In this document: in pieces, positions 1 through 8,440 of the stretch | Layout of the letters: each line of letters begins with the position of its first letter | How positions within the stretch are numbered: position 1 is the first letter of the stretch | From: Paenibacillaceae bacterium | Lineage (GTDB): Bacteria > Bacillota > Bacilli > Paenibacillales > Paenibacillaceae | Assembly: GCA_004134985.1 (NCBI GenBank) | Contig: REGQ01000002.1 | Coordinates: forward strand, 151,232 to 215,231 | Length of the DNA stretch: 64,000 nt | Direction of reading: 5' to 3' | Program-made: the position numbers and the translations under genes | The notes under the pieces: generated by a model | Seen by the model: the letters and a program-made list of their open reading frames with translations, nothing else | Databases searched by the model: none | Told to the model about the DNA's origin: nothing

Positions 1-120
1 GCGGGATGCGCGGCTTTGCTGCGCTGGCACGGCGGATGCGCGGCTTTGCTGCGCTAGCACGGCCGATGCGCGGCTTTGCTGCGCCAGCACGGCGGATGCG
101 CGGCCTTGCTGCGCCAGGCC
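1..120. repeat. 30-bp tandem repeat, four copies
   Basis: Four near-identical 30-bp units run from the window edge, each containing GATGCGCGGCTTTGCTGCGC followed by a short CA-rich linker. They read through as a 10-residue repeat in one frame, but no ribosome site precedes it and the frame continues into unrelated AT-rich sequence, so I treat it as non-coding. The array may continue to the left of the window. Confidence 0.85.
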
Positions 121-673
121 AACGGATACCCCTTCCCTTGGCAGCGCTGGGACAAGGCTGCTCATATTCCCGCGATTATGCTGGCTACCCCACCGCTATG
201 GCGATCAATCCTGCAAAAGTGCAGGATTTTGCTTACTATCTACTTAAATTGAAGATGATTCCTGCAATAATGCAGGAAATTTTCAATATTCACCCTAAAT
301 TTATACTTTTCGAGAAAAAATAATGTATTATTGCATCATTTTCTCTTTAGATGCCGTTCTAGCCCACCAAATGCTGCATAATGGCATTATTCTCTCCATT
401 GATCACGATTGATCTCGACTGATCACCCACTACACCTTACTCCACCTTACTAACTACTGACCCTCTAACCAGCCATACTTGGTTGATATGCGTTGTGTTT
501 GTATACCCTATCTCCGCTTATCCGCCGAGAGGCAAAAAACCCGTGATTTCAGACGCAGCCTCAAGATTGCCGCTGCTCTACTGCCATTATAAACCTGAGC
601 TAAGGTATACACGTAGAAATGGGTGGCCATGGTTCTAGGGTTTCGAAGTTTTCAAGGGTTCGGAGGTAGGGGG

Positions 674-890
674 GGTTCAAGGTTTTCAAGGGGTTCGAGC
701 GGTTCGGAGGTACCGGGGTTTCAAGGTTTTCAAGGGGTTCGAGCGGTTCAGAGGTACCGGGGTTTCAAGGTTTTCAAGGGGTTCGAGCGGTTCAGAGGTA
801 CGGGGGTTTCAAGGTTTTCAAGGGGTTCGAGCGGTTCGGAGGTACCGGGGTTTCAAGGTTTTCAAGGGGTTCGAGCGGTTCGTGGGTAAC
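674..890. repeat. 44-bp tandem repeat, about five copies
   Basis: The core GGTTTTCAAGGGGTTCGAGC recurs at 681, 725, 769, 813 and 857, an exact 44-bp spacing. Copies differ at only a few positions, such as TTCGGAGG against TTCAGAGG. Since 44 is not a multiple of three, a reading frame passes through all three phases, so the open frame over it (623-889) is not evidence for a protein. Confidence 0.9.
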
Positions 891-1011
891 GTAGGTTACG
901 TGGGTTCAGTGGGTTCAGTGGGTTCGAGCGGTTCGAGCGGTTCAGTGGGTTCAGGGGTTTCAAGCGGTTCATGGGTTCGTGCGGTTCGTGGGTTACGTGG
1001 GTTCACTCCCT
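891..1011. repeat. Degenerate 9-bp GGTTC-type array
   Basis: Imperfect nonamers of the form GTGGGTTCA or GAGCGGTTC follow directly on the 44-bp array and share its GGTTC core, as though both grew from the same seed sequence. No gene is visible. Confidence 0.7.
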
Positions 1012-1056
1012 CTCACTAAGACCTGCCGGCGCCGCTCACGCTTCAAGCCAATGCAG

Positions 1057-1105
1057 GCCAAACAAAAGCAAGCGAGCGGAGGCCCTGCCCCCGCTCACTT
1101 GCTTT
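1057..1105 (-). terminator. Terminator of the siderophore importer operon
   Basis: A 15-bp stem with one mismatch (1065-1079 with 1091-1105) lies a few bases beyond the last stop codon of the importer operon. On the minus strand it is followed by TTTTGTTT, the layout of an intrinsic terminator. Confidence 0.8.
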
Positions 1106-1112
1106 GCTGCTG

Positions 1113-2168
1113 CTATTCGATGCTTTCGGTTATTTCCCTGACCATCTCCGCAACAGAGATCAGTCCGCCGCCAGAGAGATACCAGTAATTCGGGTCCAGA
1201 TAGACGATATTGCCTTCCTTATAGGCTTTCGTTTTATTGACCAGATCGTTTTCGATGACTTGCTTCGCCGACGACTCGCCGCCAACCACTGCTCCGCGGT
1301 CAACGACAAACAAATATTCCGGGTCCTTCTCGACAATATACTCGAAGGAAATGCTCATGCCGTGAGTGGACACTTCGATATTTTCATCCGCAGGGGTGAA
1401 GCCAAATACATCATGAATAATTCCGAAGCGCGAACCCGCGCCATATGCGCTCACATTGCCATCGTTAGCCAAAATAATCAAGGCATTGCTGCCCTTTGAG
1501 GTCACTTTGCCATGCAGTGCTTCAATTGCCTGTTTGACATCAGCCAGTTCAGCTGCAACCTCGGTTTCTTTGTTAAAAATCTGACCGAGGATTTCAGCAT
1601 TGCTCGTGTAGGACGCCATATAGTTGGCACTGTCTACACCAAGGTAAATGGTCGGTCCAAGCTTGGTCAATTCATCATAACTGTCCGACTGCCTACCCGA
1701 AATAATGATCAGATCCGGCGCAATTTCACTAATTTTCTCAAAATCAGGCTCTTTCAGGCTGCCTACATTTTGATATTTGCTATCTTCGTATTGCTTTAAG
1801 TAAGGCGGAATATTCGCCTGCGGCACACCGGTCACTTCCACCCCGAGCTTATTCAGAGAATCAAGCACGCCGAAATCAAAAACGACAACTTTTTGCGGAT
1901 TGACCGATACTTGCGTCTCTCCAAGCTGATGGGTTACCGTAATCGTCGAGGAAGTTCCCTCTGCGTTTTGTTCCTCCGTGCTCTCCTCGCTTTCCTGCTT
2001 GTTCTCCTCTTCCTGTCCCTTTGCATCTTCCCCAGCTTGCGCTCCTGACCCGCCTGCTGCTGATTGATTATTACTTGTCCCCCCGCCAGTCTCCGTATTT
2101 TTTGCCCCGCATGCCGCTATGAGCAGCACGAGCAGCAGCGACATCAAGATCAACCCTGGTTTTTTCAT
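1113..2168 (-). CDS. yclQ: Siderophore-binding lipoprotein (YclQ/FatB type)
   Basis: Predicted iron-siderophore binding lipoprotein of 351 residues that hands ligand to the adjacent permeases. The N-terminus carries a lipoprotein signal with lipobox LIAAC, then a Ser/Glu/Gln-rich linker of about 60 residues and a class III periplasmic-binding fold (VVVFDFGVLDSLNKLG, then NVGSLKEPDFEKI). I start at the ATG at 2168 because AGGTGG lies 8 bases upstream; a GTG four codons earlier overlaps that site. It is the last gene of a yclN-O-P-Q order known in Bacillus subtilis for petrobactin uptake. The exact siderophore is inferred from the family only. Confidence 0.92.
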   Translation of the reverse strand: MKKPGLILMSLLLVLLIAACGAKNTETGGGTSNNQSAAGGSGAQAGEDAKGQEEENKQESEESTEEQNAEGTSSTITVTHQLGETQVSVNPQKVVVFDFGVLDSLNKLGVEVTGVPQANIPPYLKQYEDSKYQNVGSLKEPDFEKISEIAPDLIIISGRQSDSYDELTKLGPTIYLGVDSANYMASYTSNAEILGQIFNKETEVAAELADVKQAIEALHGKVTSKGSNALIILANDGNVSAYGAGSRFGIIHDVFGFTPADENIEVSTHGMSISFEYIVEKDPEYLFVVDRGAVVGGESSAKQVIENDLVNKTKAYKEGNIVYLDPNYWYLSGGGLISVAEMVREITESIE

Positions 2169-2224
2169 TTCTGCAACCACCTTTTCTTTAATTATAGTAG
2201 ACTCCTAATTCCCGTCCTTCAGAA

Positions 2225-2983
2225 TCAGGAGAAATACACGCATATTTTTTTGCCATTCACGGTTTCAATCGGGATGTCCATCTCGTAAACTTCCTGCAAT
2301 ACAGCCGAATCGATAATTTGATCCGTGCTCCCGGTGCGGATAACCTTGCCATCCTTCAAGGCGACAATATAATCCGAATAACTGGAGGCAAAGTTGATAT
2401 CATGCAATACCAGCACAATCGTCTTGCCCAGCTCGTTCACCAGCTTTTGCAGTATTTTCATAATTTGCACGGAATGTTTCATATCCAGATTGTTAAGCGG
2501 CTCATCGAGAAAAATATAGTCGGTATCCTGCGCCAGCACCATGGCAATATAAGCGCGCTGCCGCTGGCCGCCGCTAAGCTGATCCAAATAGCTGTCCTGC
2601 AATTGCTGCAGATCCATATAGTTCATCGCATTCTCGACAACTTTCAAATCTTCCTTGTTCAGCCTCCCCTGGGAATAGGGGAATCTGCCGAAGCTGACCA
2701 AATCTCGCACCGTCAGACGGATGTTGATATGATTGGATTGTTTGAGGATGGAAAGTTTTCGAGCCAGCTCATCGCTTTTGCACCTGCCGATTTCAACACC
2801 GTCGATAAAAATTTCCCCAGTGTCCTTCGCCAGCAACCGGCTCATCATCGACAGCAGCGTGCTTTTGCCTGCGCCGTTAGCACCGATGAATGAGGTAATG
2901 CTGCCCTTTTCAATTGTGAGCGATACCTGATCGACAACGGTTTTGCCCCCATACCGCTTCGACACGCCTTTGACTTCAATCAT
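2225..2983 (-). CDS. yclP: Siderophore ABC transporter ATPase (YclP type)
   Basis: Cytoplasmic ATPase of 252 residues that powers the importer. Walker A is GANGAGKST, the signature is LSGGQRQRA, Walker B ends in IFLDEP followed by the D-loop LNNLD, and the switch histidine is in VLHD. GGGAG sits 8 bases before the ATG at 2983; a GTG one codon earlier is possible. It lies between the permease gene and the binding protein gene with short gaps, consistent with one transcript. The family is the FecCD-partner ATPases; assignment to YclP rests on gene order. Confidence 0.93.
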   Translation of the reverse strand: MIEVKGVSKRYGGKTVVDQVSLTIEKGSITSFIGANGAGKSTLLSMMSRLLAKDTGEIFIDGVEIGRCKSDELARKLSILKQSNHINIRLTVRDLVSFGRFPYSQGRLNKEDLKVVENAMNYMDLQQLQDSYLDQLSGGQRQRAYIAMVLAQDTDYIFLDEPLNNLDMKHSVQIMKILQKLVNELGKTIVLVLHDINFASSYSDYIVALKDGKVIRTGSTDQIIDSAVLQEVYEMDIPIETVNGKKICVYFS

Positions 2984-2999
2984 CACCTGCGCTCCCTTG

Positions 3000-3947
3000 C
3001 TACCATGACTTGCTCTCTCTTAACAGAAGATAGAGAAAATAAACGCCGCCCGTTAAATTAATAATGACGCTGACTGTCGTTGAAAAAGTGAAGACGCGTT
3101 CGACAATCAGTTGCCCGCCTACGAGCGCAATGATACTGATCAGCATTGAACCGGGAATCAGAAAGCGGTGGCGGTAAGTTCGCATAAATTGATGTGCCAC
3201 ATTGGCCACCAGCAGTCCGAGAAATGTGATCGGTCCAACAAGCGCTGTCGAAAGCGAAATGAGCACCGCAATAACGACCAGCAGCCGCTTGACCACCCGG
3301 TCATAATCGACGCCAAGATTGACCGCATGATCCCGTCCCAGCGAGATAACATCCAAATATTTTGTGAAGCGCAAACTATATCCTACCGTTACACCCATCA
3401 GAATCACTGCCGCCGTCAACAAATCTGTATTGACATTGTTGAAGCTGGCGAACATCCGGTCCTGAACAATGGTAAATTCATTCGGGTCAATCAACACTTG
3501 CATAAACGTGGAGACACTCCCGAAGAAGGTGCCGAAAATAATGCCGACAAGCAGCAGAAAATAAATGTTGCGCCCTTGCTTGAACAGAAATTGATACAGC
3601 AGCATCGAAAACAGCACCATCAGACCGACACTGATTGCGAAATTGACATTTTTATTAACCATCGTAAAGCTCATTGATCCGAAAATAAAAATGATGAAGG
3701 TCTGAATGAGCATGTACAGCGAATCCAGCCCGATAATGCTTGGCGTTAATATTCGGTTGTTCGTAATCGTCTGAAAAATCATGGTCGAAAAAGCTATCGC
3801 CGCCCCTGTCAGTGCTATCGCCGCGATTTTGACGCCTCTTCTCGGGAGCACATACTCCCAATTGCTTCCGACTTTAATAAACATGAACACGGCAATCAGT
3901 CCGAGCGCCACAGCAGCCAAACCGCCCAATCTTGCTTTATATGGCAT
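3000..3947 (-). CDS. yclO: Siderophore ABC transporter permease (YclO type)
   Basis: FecCD-family membrane permease of 315 residues with about nine hydrophobic segments, starting with LGGLAAVALGLIAVFMFI. The motif GLLVANVAHQFMRTYRHR near the C-terminal third is the ATPase-contact region of this family. AGGAG lies eight bases before the ATG. Its start overlaps the end of the other permease gene by 11 bp, so the two are probably translationally coupled. It should form a heterodimer with the YclN-type partner. Confidence 0.92.
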   Translation of the reverse strand: MPYKARLGGLAAVALGLIAVFMFIKVGSNWEYVLPRRGVKIAAIALTGAAIAFSTMIFQTITNNRILTPSIIGLDSLYMLIQTFIIFIFGSMSFTMVNKNVNFAISVGLMVLFSMLLYQFLFKQGRNIYFLLLVGIIFGTFFGSVSTFMQVLIDPNEFTIVQDRMFASFNNVNTDLLTAAVILMGVTVGYSLRFTKYLDVISLGRDHAVNLGVDYDRVVKRLLVVIAVLISLSTALVGPITFLGLLVANVAHQFMRTYRHRFLIPGSMLISIIALVGGQLIVERVFTFSTTVSVIINLTGGVYFLYLLLRESKSW

Positions 3948-4890
3948 GTTTCTTTCTCCTCATGAGCAAGTAAATAAACATTCCGCTGCCGATAACCCCT
4001 ACCGTCAGTCCAATCGGAATTTCGTACGGGTAGATGATCACCCGTCCCAAAATATCACAGAACAGTACAAAGATTGCGCCCAGCAGCGCTGTATGGGCCA
4101 GATTTTTCTTGAGGTTGTCGCCCTGATAAAGCGTCACAATGTTAGGCACGATCAAACCGAGAAACGGAATAACACCAACCGTCAGAATGACGACCGAAGT
4201 GACAAGCGCGACAATGATCAGACCGATATTGACCACCTGCCTGTAATTCAGGCCAAGATTGACGGCAAACTCCTCCCCCATACCAGCCAGTGTAAATCGG
4301 TTGGCATACAAATAGGCGATAATCATCACCGGAATGCTGATGTACAGCATTTCATAACGCCCCTTGATGATCATAGAGAAGTTTCCCTGCAGCCAGGAAG
4401 AGATGTTTTGGATCAGGTCAAATTTAAAAGCAAAAAAAGTAGTGAGCGAACCGATAATGTTGCCGAACATCAAACCGACCAGAGGAATGAATATCGTATC
4501 CCTATATTTGATTTTGTCGAGAATTCGCATAAAAATGAAGGTGCCTGCCAATGCAAAGACAAATGCGACACCCATTTTTTGCAGCGGCGTGGCTGAGGAA
4601 AAAACAATCATAGCCACCAGCACGCCCAGTCTGGCTGAGTCCATCGTTCCTGCTGTCGTAGGGGAAACGAACTTATTGCGCGTCAGCTGCTGCATAATCA
4701 GACCGATAATACTCATGCTTGTCCCCGCAATCATCAGACTGACCAGACGCGGCACTCTGCTCGCCCACATAATATGGCTCTGATCATCGCTTAGCCTGAA
4801 CAATTGCCAGGGTGATATGTTTTTGACCCCGACAAAAAGGGAAATAAAAGCAAGGACAGCGAGTATGGCGAACAAATATCGTTTTCTCAT
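3937..4890 (-). CDS. yclN: Siderophore ABC transporter permease (YclN type)
   Basis: FecCD-family permease of 317 residues, first gene of the importer operon. Recognisable stretches are ASRVPRL, NKFVSPTTAGTMDSARLG and VGVIPFLGLIVPNIV, which resemble B. subtilis YclN closely from memory. The ATG at 4890 is chosen because GAGGG precedes it by 11 bases, while the ATG six codons upstream has no ribosome site. A perfect Fur box lies about 80 bp upstream, so iron-starvation induction is expected, with the neighbouring AraC-type regulator as a likely activator. Confidence 0.92.
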   Translation of the reverse strand: MRKRYLFAILAVLAFISLFVGVKNISPWQLFRLSDDQSHIMWASRVPRLVSLMIAGTSMSIIGLIMQQLTRNKFVSPTTAGTMDSARLGVLVAMIVFSSATPLQKMGVAFVFALAGTFIFMRILDKIKYRDTIFIPLVGLMFGNIIGSLTTFFAFKFDLIQNISSWLQGNFSMIIKGRYEMLYISIPVMIIAYLYANRFTLAGMGEEFAVNLGLNYRQVVNIGLIIVALVTSVVILTVGVIPFLGLIVPNIVTLYQGDNLKKNLAHTALLGAIFVLFCDILGRVIIYPYEIPIGLTVGVIGSGMFIYLLMRRKKHAI

Positions 4891-4971
4891 TCCAATCCAA
4901 TCCCTCATTCGTTAAATAGAATCTCATAATGATGCAGCTGCAGGTTTAATAAGATTGCTAGATCGCTATCT

Positions 4972-4986
4972 TGATAATGATTATCA
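4972..4986. promoter_or_regulatory. Fur box before the importer operon
   Basis: TGATAATGATTATCA matches the 7-1-7 Fur consensus of Bacillota at every defined position. It lies between the importer operon and its regulator gene, upstream of yclN, so iron-loaded Fur should repress the transporter. Confidence 0.88.
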
Positions 4987-5038
4987 ATATTAAATAACAT
5001 ATCCCATCCTGTTGGAAACAGGAATGGAATATTCTTTT

Positions 5039-6613
5039 TTAGACATGGACTTTTCTGGGCAGTTGATCTGTTTGCAAAAAATAATGAACGGTTCGGTCGA
5101 TTAAGGCATCATGCGCGGCGGCATTGTAAAGCAGCGGCATGCTATGGCGTACAAACAAGCATTGCCCTTGCCAACGGCTGGTCCGGTGCTGTCGCCAATG
5201 CCCCTCAAGCTGTCGGCACTTGCGCTCCGGCAGTCGGCTCTCTACCAGAAAGATAATGTTGTCGCATTCCAGCGCAACGATTTCCTCCAGAGACACCGTA
5301 TCCAGAAAGGAACGTTCTCGCGCTGAATCGGGAATGGCCAGTTGCAGCTCATCATAGAATAGATCCTTCATCCGCTGCCGCTGGTTTCCAAAAACCTGAA
5401 GGCTCTCATCTTCCATTACCCGCACGACCAAAAACGGCTCATCCTGCAATTGCTGACGGATATGGTGTCTGGCATTCTCAGCTTTCTTCTCAAAATAGGC
5501 AAGCCAGTGCTGCGCCACGGAAGTCAACCCCAGTGCATCGCTGATCGCGAGCAGCCGCTCCTTCCATGAACATTGCTTCCAGTGCAGCATCACAACCGGC
5601 GCGATACCGCGCAGCGCGTCATGAACATGATCCGCCACAGGCGAAGCGAGAATGATGTCCGGCTGACACCGCTCGATCTGCTGCAAGTAATACTCCGGCT
5701 GCTGCGACCAGCCGCGTTCCAGCGACAGTACTGGCTTAATGCCCAGGACAGACAGATCACCCTGAAACACCGGAGACAGATTGGCGACGCGTACATTGGC
5801 GCAAGCGGCGAATTCACTCGGCGATAAGCCCATATGCTTCTTGAACAACCGGCTGAAATAGAACTCATCCGGATAGCCGACCGCGTGCGCTACTTCCATG
5901 ATGGAACCCGGTCGATCCGCCAGCAGCCGCAGCGAACGGTTCAAACGGGACATCGTCAGAAACTTGTGGGGACTCAAGCCAGCATGACGTTTGAATTCCT
6001 GGTAAAAGCGGCTTTGTCCTACTCCTGATCTTCGAGCCAGTTCCTCGATGTCGATCGATTCATGATAATGATCCAGCAAGTAGCGCCGGGCCTGCTCAAT
6101 ATCAGCAAATGATTCGCTCAGCAGTGAATGATCCGGCATATGCAGCTTCTGCATTAGCATCGCAGCCATATGATACAAATAAGATTGCAGCTTATAGTAA
6201 TGAACAGAATCCCCGCCGGGGTGATCAGCATTATGATTGAGAAACTCCTGCACCCAGCTTTGAAGCTGGGGCACCTGGAACAATATCACTTCAGCGGATG
6301 AAACCGCCAGTGGCCGTTCGCTGTGAAAACGGATAAATACCGCTTCAACGGGTCCCGCGCCAATATTTTCGATCACTGCGCTGCAATTCGCCGGAATATA
6401 GACCACTTCGCCCTGCTGCGCTTCAGCTAGTCCCGACTCTCTGCCTTGTGTGAGCCGGACGCCCATCGTGCCTCTGCGCACAAAAGCGAAAATTGCCACT
6501 TTGTCCGTTATGGCCATCTGTTCTGCCATCTTTGCAAGATGGACATATTCTGTCGCCACATAATGGAGGGGGTAGTGTTGACCGCCTTCAGTTGGCGAAT
6601 GAGAGACATCCAT
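5039..6613 (-). CDS. AraC regulator with siderophore-binding domain (Btr-like)
   Basis: Transcription regulator of 524 residues in three parts: an N-terminal cupin-like region (about 1-140), an AraC helix-turn-helix pair (about 165-270, including RSGVGQSRFYQEFKRHAG and VGYPDEFYFSRLFKKHMG) and a C-terminal periplasmic-binding-type domain (about 275-520). B. subtilis Btr has this architecture and activates a siderophore uptake operon when its ligand domain binds the siderophore. The adjacent yclNOPQ genes on the same strand are the obvious target. The ATG at 6613 follows AAGGA at a usable distance; a GTG three codons earlier overlaps that site. A Fur box overlaps its promoter. Confidence 0.9.
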   Translation of the reverse strand: MDVSHSPTEGGQHYPLHYVATEYVHLAKMAEQMAITDKVAIFAFVRRGTMGVRLTQGRESGLAEAQQGEVVYIPANCSAVIENIGAGPVEAVFIRFHSERPLAVSSAEVILFQVPQLQSWVQEFLNHNADHPGGDSVHYYKLQSYLYHMAAMLMQKLHMPDHSLLSESFADIEQARRYLLDHYHESIDIEELARRSGVGQSRFYQEFKRHAGLSPHKFLTMSRLNRSLRLLADRPGSIMEVAHAVGYPDEFYFSRLFKKHMGLSPSEFAACANVRVANLSPVFQGDLSVLGIKPVLSLERGWSQQPEYYLQQIERCQPDIILASPVADHVHDALRGIAPVVMLHWKQCSWKERLLAISDALGLTSVAQHWLAYFEKKAENARHHIRQQLQDEPFLVVRVMEDESLQVFGNQRQRMKDLFYDELQLAIPDSARERSFLDTVSLEEIVALECDNIIFLVESRLPERKCRQLEGHWRQHRTSRWQGQCLFVRHSMPLLYNAAAHDALIDRTVHYFLQTDQLPRKVHV

Positions 6614-6645
6614 GCTCTTCACTTCCTTTTGAACAACTTCCCCCT

Positions 6646-6674
6646 ATCATAATGATAATCGTTCTCAACGTCAA
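6646..6674 (-). promoter_or_regulatory. Promoter of the Btr-like gene with overlapping Fur box
   Basis: On the minus strand, TTGACG (6669-6674) and TATGAT (6646-6651) are separated by 17 bp, a good sigma-A promoter. The spacer contains TGATAATCGTTCTCA on the plus strand (6653-6667), which matches the 7-1-7 Fur consensus with two mismatches. Repressor binding there would block polymerase, so the activator gene is itself likely to be iron-regulated. Confidence 0.8.
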
Positions 6675-6779
6675 CACTGTTTCTGAGACAAGCACACAGA
6701 AATGGTGGGATATACGCCGTGCCTTTTTAACGATGTCTACATATTCTACAGCAATGAAAATTTGCAAGGAGGGAGCCGA

Positions 6780-7916
6780 ATGAGCACCCAGCTTTTCATT
6801 CCCAAATATCGTGTTGAGGAATGTTTGGACGAAATCAGAAAAAGCCTGGAATGTGGTTGGACTGGACTTGGCCACAGAACGGTAGAGTTTGAAAATATTT
6901 GGAAAGTGTACACCGGATTATCACACGCCCATTTTGTCAACTCTGCCACAGCCGGGCTCTATATGGCCGTTGAAATTTTGAAAGCTGCAAACCAATGGGC
7001 TGATGGCGACGAAATCATCTCTACCCCGATTACCTTTGTATCGACAAACCATGCGATTTTGCATAATAATCTGAAAGTGACGTTTGCCGATGTCGATGAC
7101 CGGCTTTCACTCGATCCTGTCGATGTAGAACGGAAAATAAACGAGCGGACACGGGCGGTCATGTATGTCGGAATTGGCGGCGACACCGGACAGTATGAAC
7201 AAATGGTCGCATTATGCCGTAAGTACAATTTGAAGTTAATTCTTGATGCGGCACATATGGCTGGCACACGCCTGCATGGTGAAATACCCGGCAAAGAAGC
7301 GGATGTCGTGGTCTATTCGTATCAGGCCGTCAAAAACTTGCCTACCGCCGACTCCGGCATGCTCTGCTTCAAAGATGAGGAGCATGATGCGCTCTGCCGC
7401 AAACTCAGCTGGCTTGGCATCAGCAAGGACACCTACAGCCGCACAGAAGGCGGCGGCACTTACAAGTGGCGGTATGATGTCGATCACCTTGGGTACAAAT
7501 ATCATGGCAATTCCATTATGGCAGCAATCGCGATTACCCAACTGAAATATTTGGATGAGGACAACGCTTACCGGCGCCAGCTCGCAAGCTGGTATGATGA
7601 GCAATTGTCTGCCGCTAATCTGCCAATAACCCCCATTACGATTTCGGACGGTTGTGAATCGTCACGGCATCTATACCGCATCCTGACACCTGAGCGTGAA
7701 CAATTGATCAGCCATTTGCACGCCAACGATATTTACCCAGGCGTTCATTATCGCGACAATACAGAGTATTCCATCTACGCCTATGCCAACGGCACTTGCC
7801 CGCAAGCGCATGCCTTGAGCCAACAGGTGCTTTCGCTCCCTCTGCATCTGCATATGACTGAAGCGGATGTGAGTCATATTTGCGCAAGTATTGCCGCTTA
7901 TTGGAGTGGTGATTGA
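6780..7916 (+). CDS. DegT/DnrJ/EryC1 family sugar aminotransferase
   Basis: PLP-dependent aminotransferase of 378 residues of the family that aminates nucleotide-linked keto-sugars. The N-terminus has GWTGLGHRTVEFENIW, the cofactor region DAAHMAGTRL, and the likely Schiff-base lysine is in YSYQAVKNLPTADSG. AAGGAGGG sits 6 bases before the ATG; longer frames upstream lack a site. It overlaps the acetyltransferase gene by one base, and a glycosyltransferase follows, so the three probably build and attach an acylated amino sugar. Acceptor and sugar are unknown. Confidence 0.9.
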   Translation: MSTQLFIPKYRVEECLDEIRKSLECGWTGLGHRTVEFENIWKVYTGLSHAHFVNSATAGLYMAVEILKAANQWADGDEIISTPITFVSTNHAILHNNLKVTFADVDDRLSLDPVDVERKINERTRAVMYVGIGGDTGQYEQMVALCRKYNLKLILDAAHMAGTRLHGEIPGKEADVVVYSYQAVKNLPTADSGMLCFKDEEHDALCRKLSWLGISKDTYSRTEGGGTYKWRYDVDHLGYKYHGNSIMAAIAITQLKYLDEDNAYRRQLASWYDEQLSAANLPITPITISDGCESSRHLYRILTPEREQLISHLHANDIYPGVHYRDNTEYSIYAYANGTCPQAHALSQQVLSLPLHLHMTEADVSHICASIAAYWSGD

Positions 7917-8440
7917 TGAATGATCAATATACGTTTGAATCGGAAAGGCTTCTGATACGCCCATTGCATCAAAATGATCTGGAAATTGTTCGCGTTTGGC
8001 GCAACAATGACGATATCCGCCGATGGTTCTTGCAGCAGCGGCTCATTAGCCCAGAAGAGCAGCGACACTGGTTTGAGCAATACAAAGGCAAGCATAACGA
8101 CCGCATGTTTATGGCCGTCGAAAGATCCAGCCGGCTGCGCGTCGGAACTGCTGCTTTGTATAACATTCAGCCTGAATTGGCGGAATTCGGCAGGCTGATT
8201 ATCAATCCTGCCAGAGGCGGTCAAGGTTTGGGGGCAGAGCTGACCGAAGCGCTCTGCCAGTTTGGCTTCCACTCCCTCAAACTGTCCAAGATCGTTATTG
8301 AAGTCATTTCCGACAATTACGCAGCTTTGAAAATTTACGAGAAATACGGCTTCAGGAAGACCGGGGCCGCGATTCACGAAAACCGCAATGTCATTTTAAT
8401 GGAACGGGATCGATCCTTTAACGGAAAGGAGAGTGACTGA
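7916..8440 (+). CDS. GNAT acetyltransferase, RimJ/RimL-like
   Basis: GNAT-fold N-acetyltransferase of 174 residues. The acetyl-CoA loop is NPARGGQGLGAELTEAL and the C-terminal strand IYEKYGFRKTGA is typical. The ATG shares its first base with the stop of the aminotransferase gene (TGATG), with GGAG a few bases upstream, so the two are coupled. PseH-type enzymes that acetylate the 4-amino group of UDP-sugars have this size and neighbourhood, so sugar-amine acetylation is the leading idea. Ribosomal-protein acetylation is the alternative for the wider family. Confidence 0.85.
   Translation: MNDQYTFESERLLIRPLHQNDLEIVRVWRNNDDIRRWFLQQRLISPEEQRHWFEQYKGKHNDRMFMAVERSSRLRVGTAALYNIQPELAEFGRLIINPARGGQGLGAELTEALCQFGFHSLKLSKIVIEVISDNYAALKIYEKYGFRKTGAAIHENRNVILMERDRSFNGKESD

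Larger units (their letters stand above)
121..1056. other. Gene-free stretch with hairpins and repeats
   Basis: No credible gene lies here. It holds two small hairpins built on CTGCA/TGCAG (207-228, 9-bp arms; 259-278, 8-bp arms), a copy of a 20-bp motif at 497-516 that recurs near 41.3 kb, a 44-bp tandem array and a 9-bp degenerate array. Open frames through the repeats only reflect their composition. Confidence 0.7.

Noticed and set aside
6-323. Open frame over the 30-bp array
   Set aside because: A 10-residue repeat followed by unrelated residues and no ribosome site; it is repeat DNA.
623-889. Open frame over the 44-bp array
   Set aside because: 44 bp is not a multiple of three, the residues follow the repeat, and there is no ribosome site.
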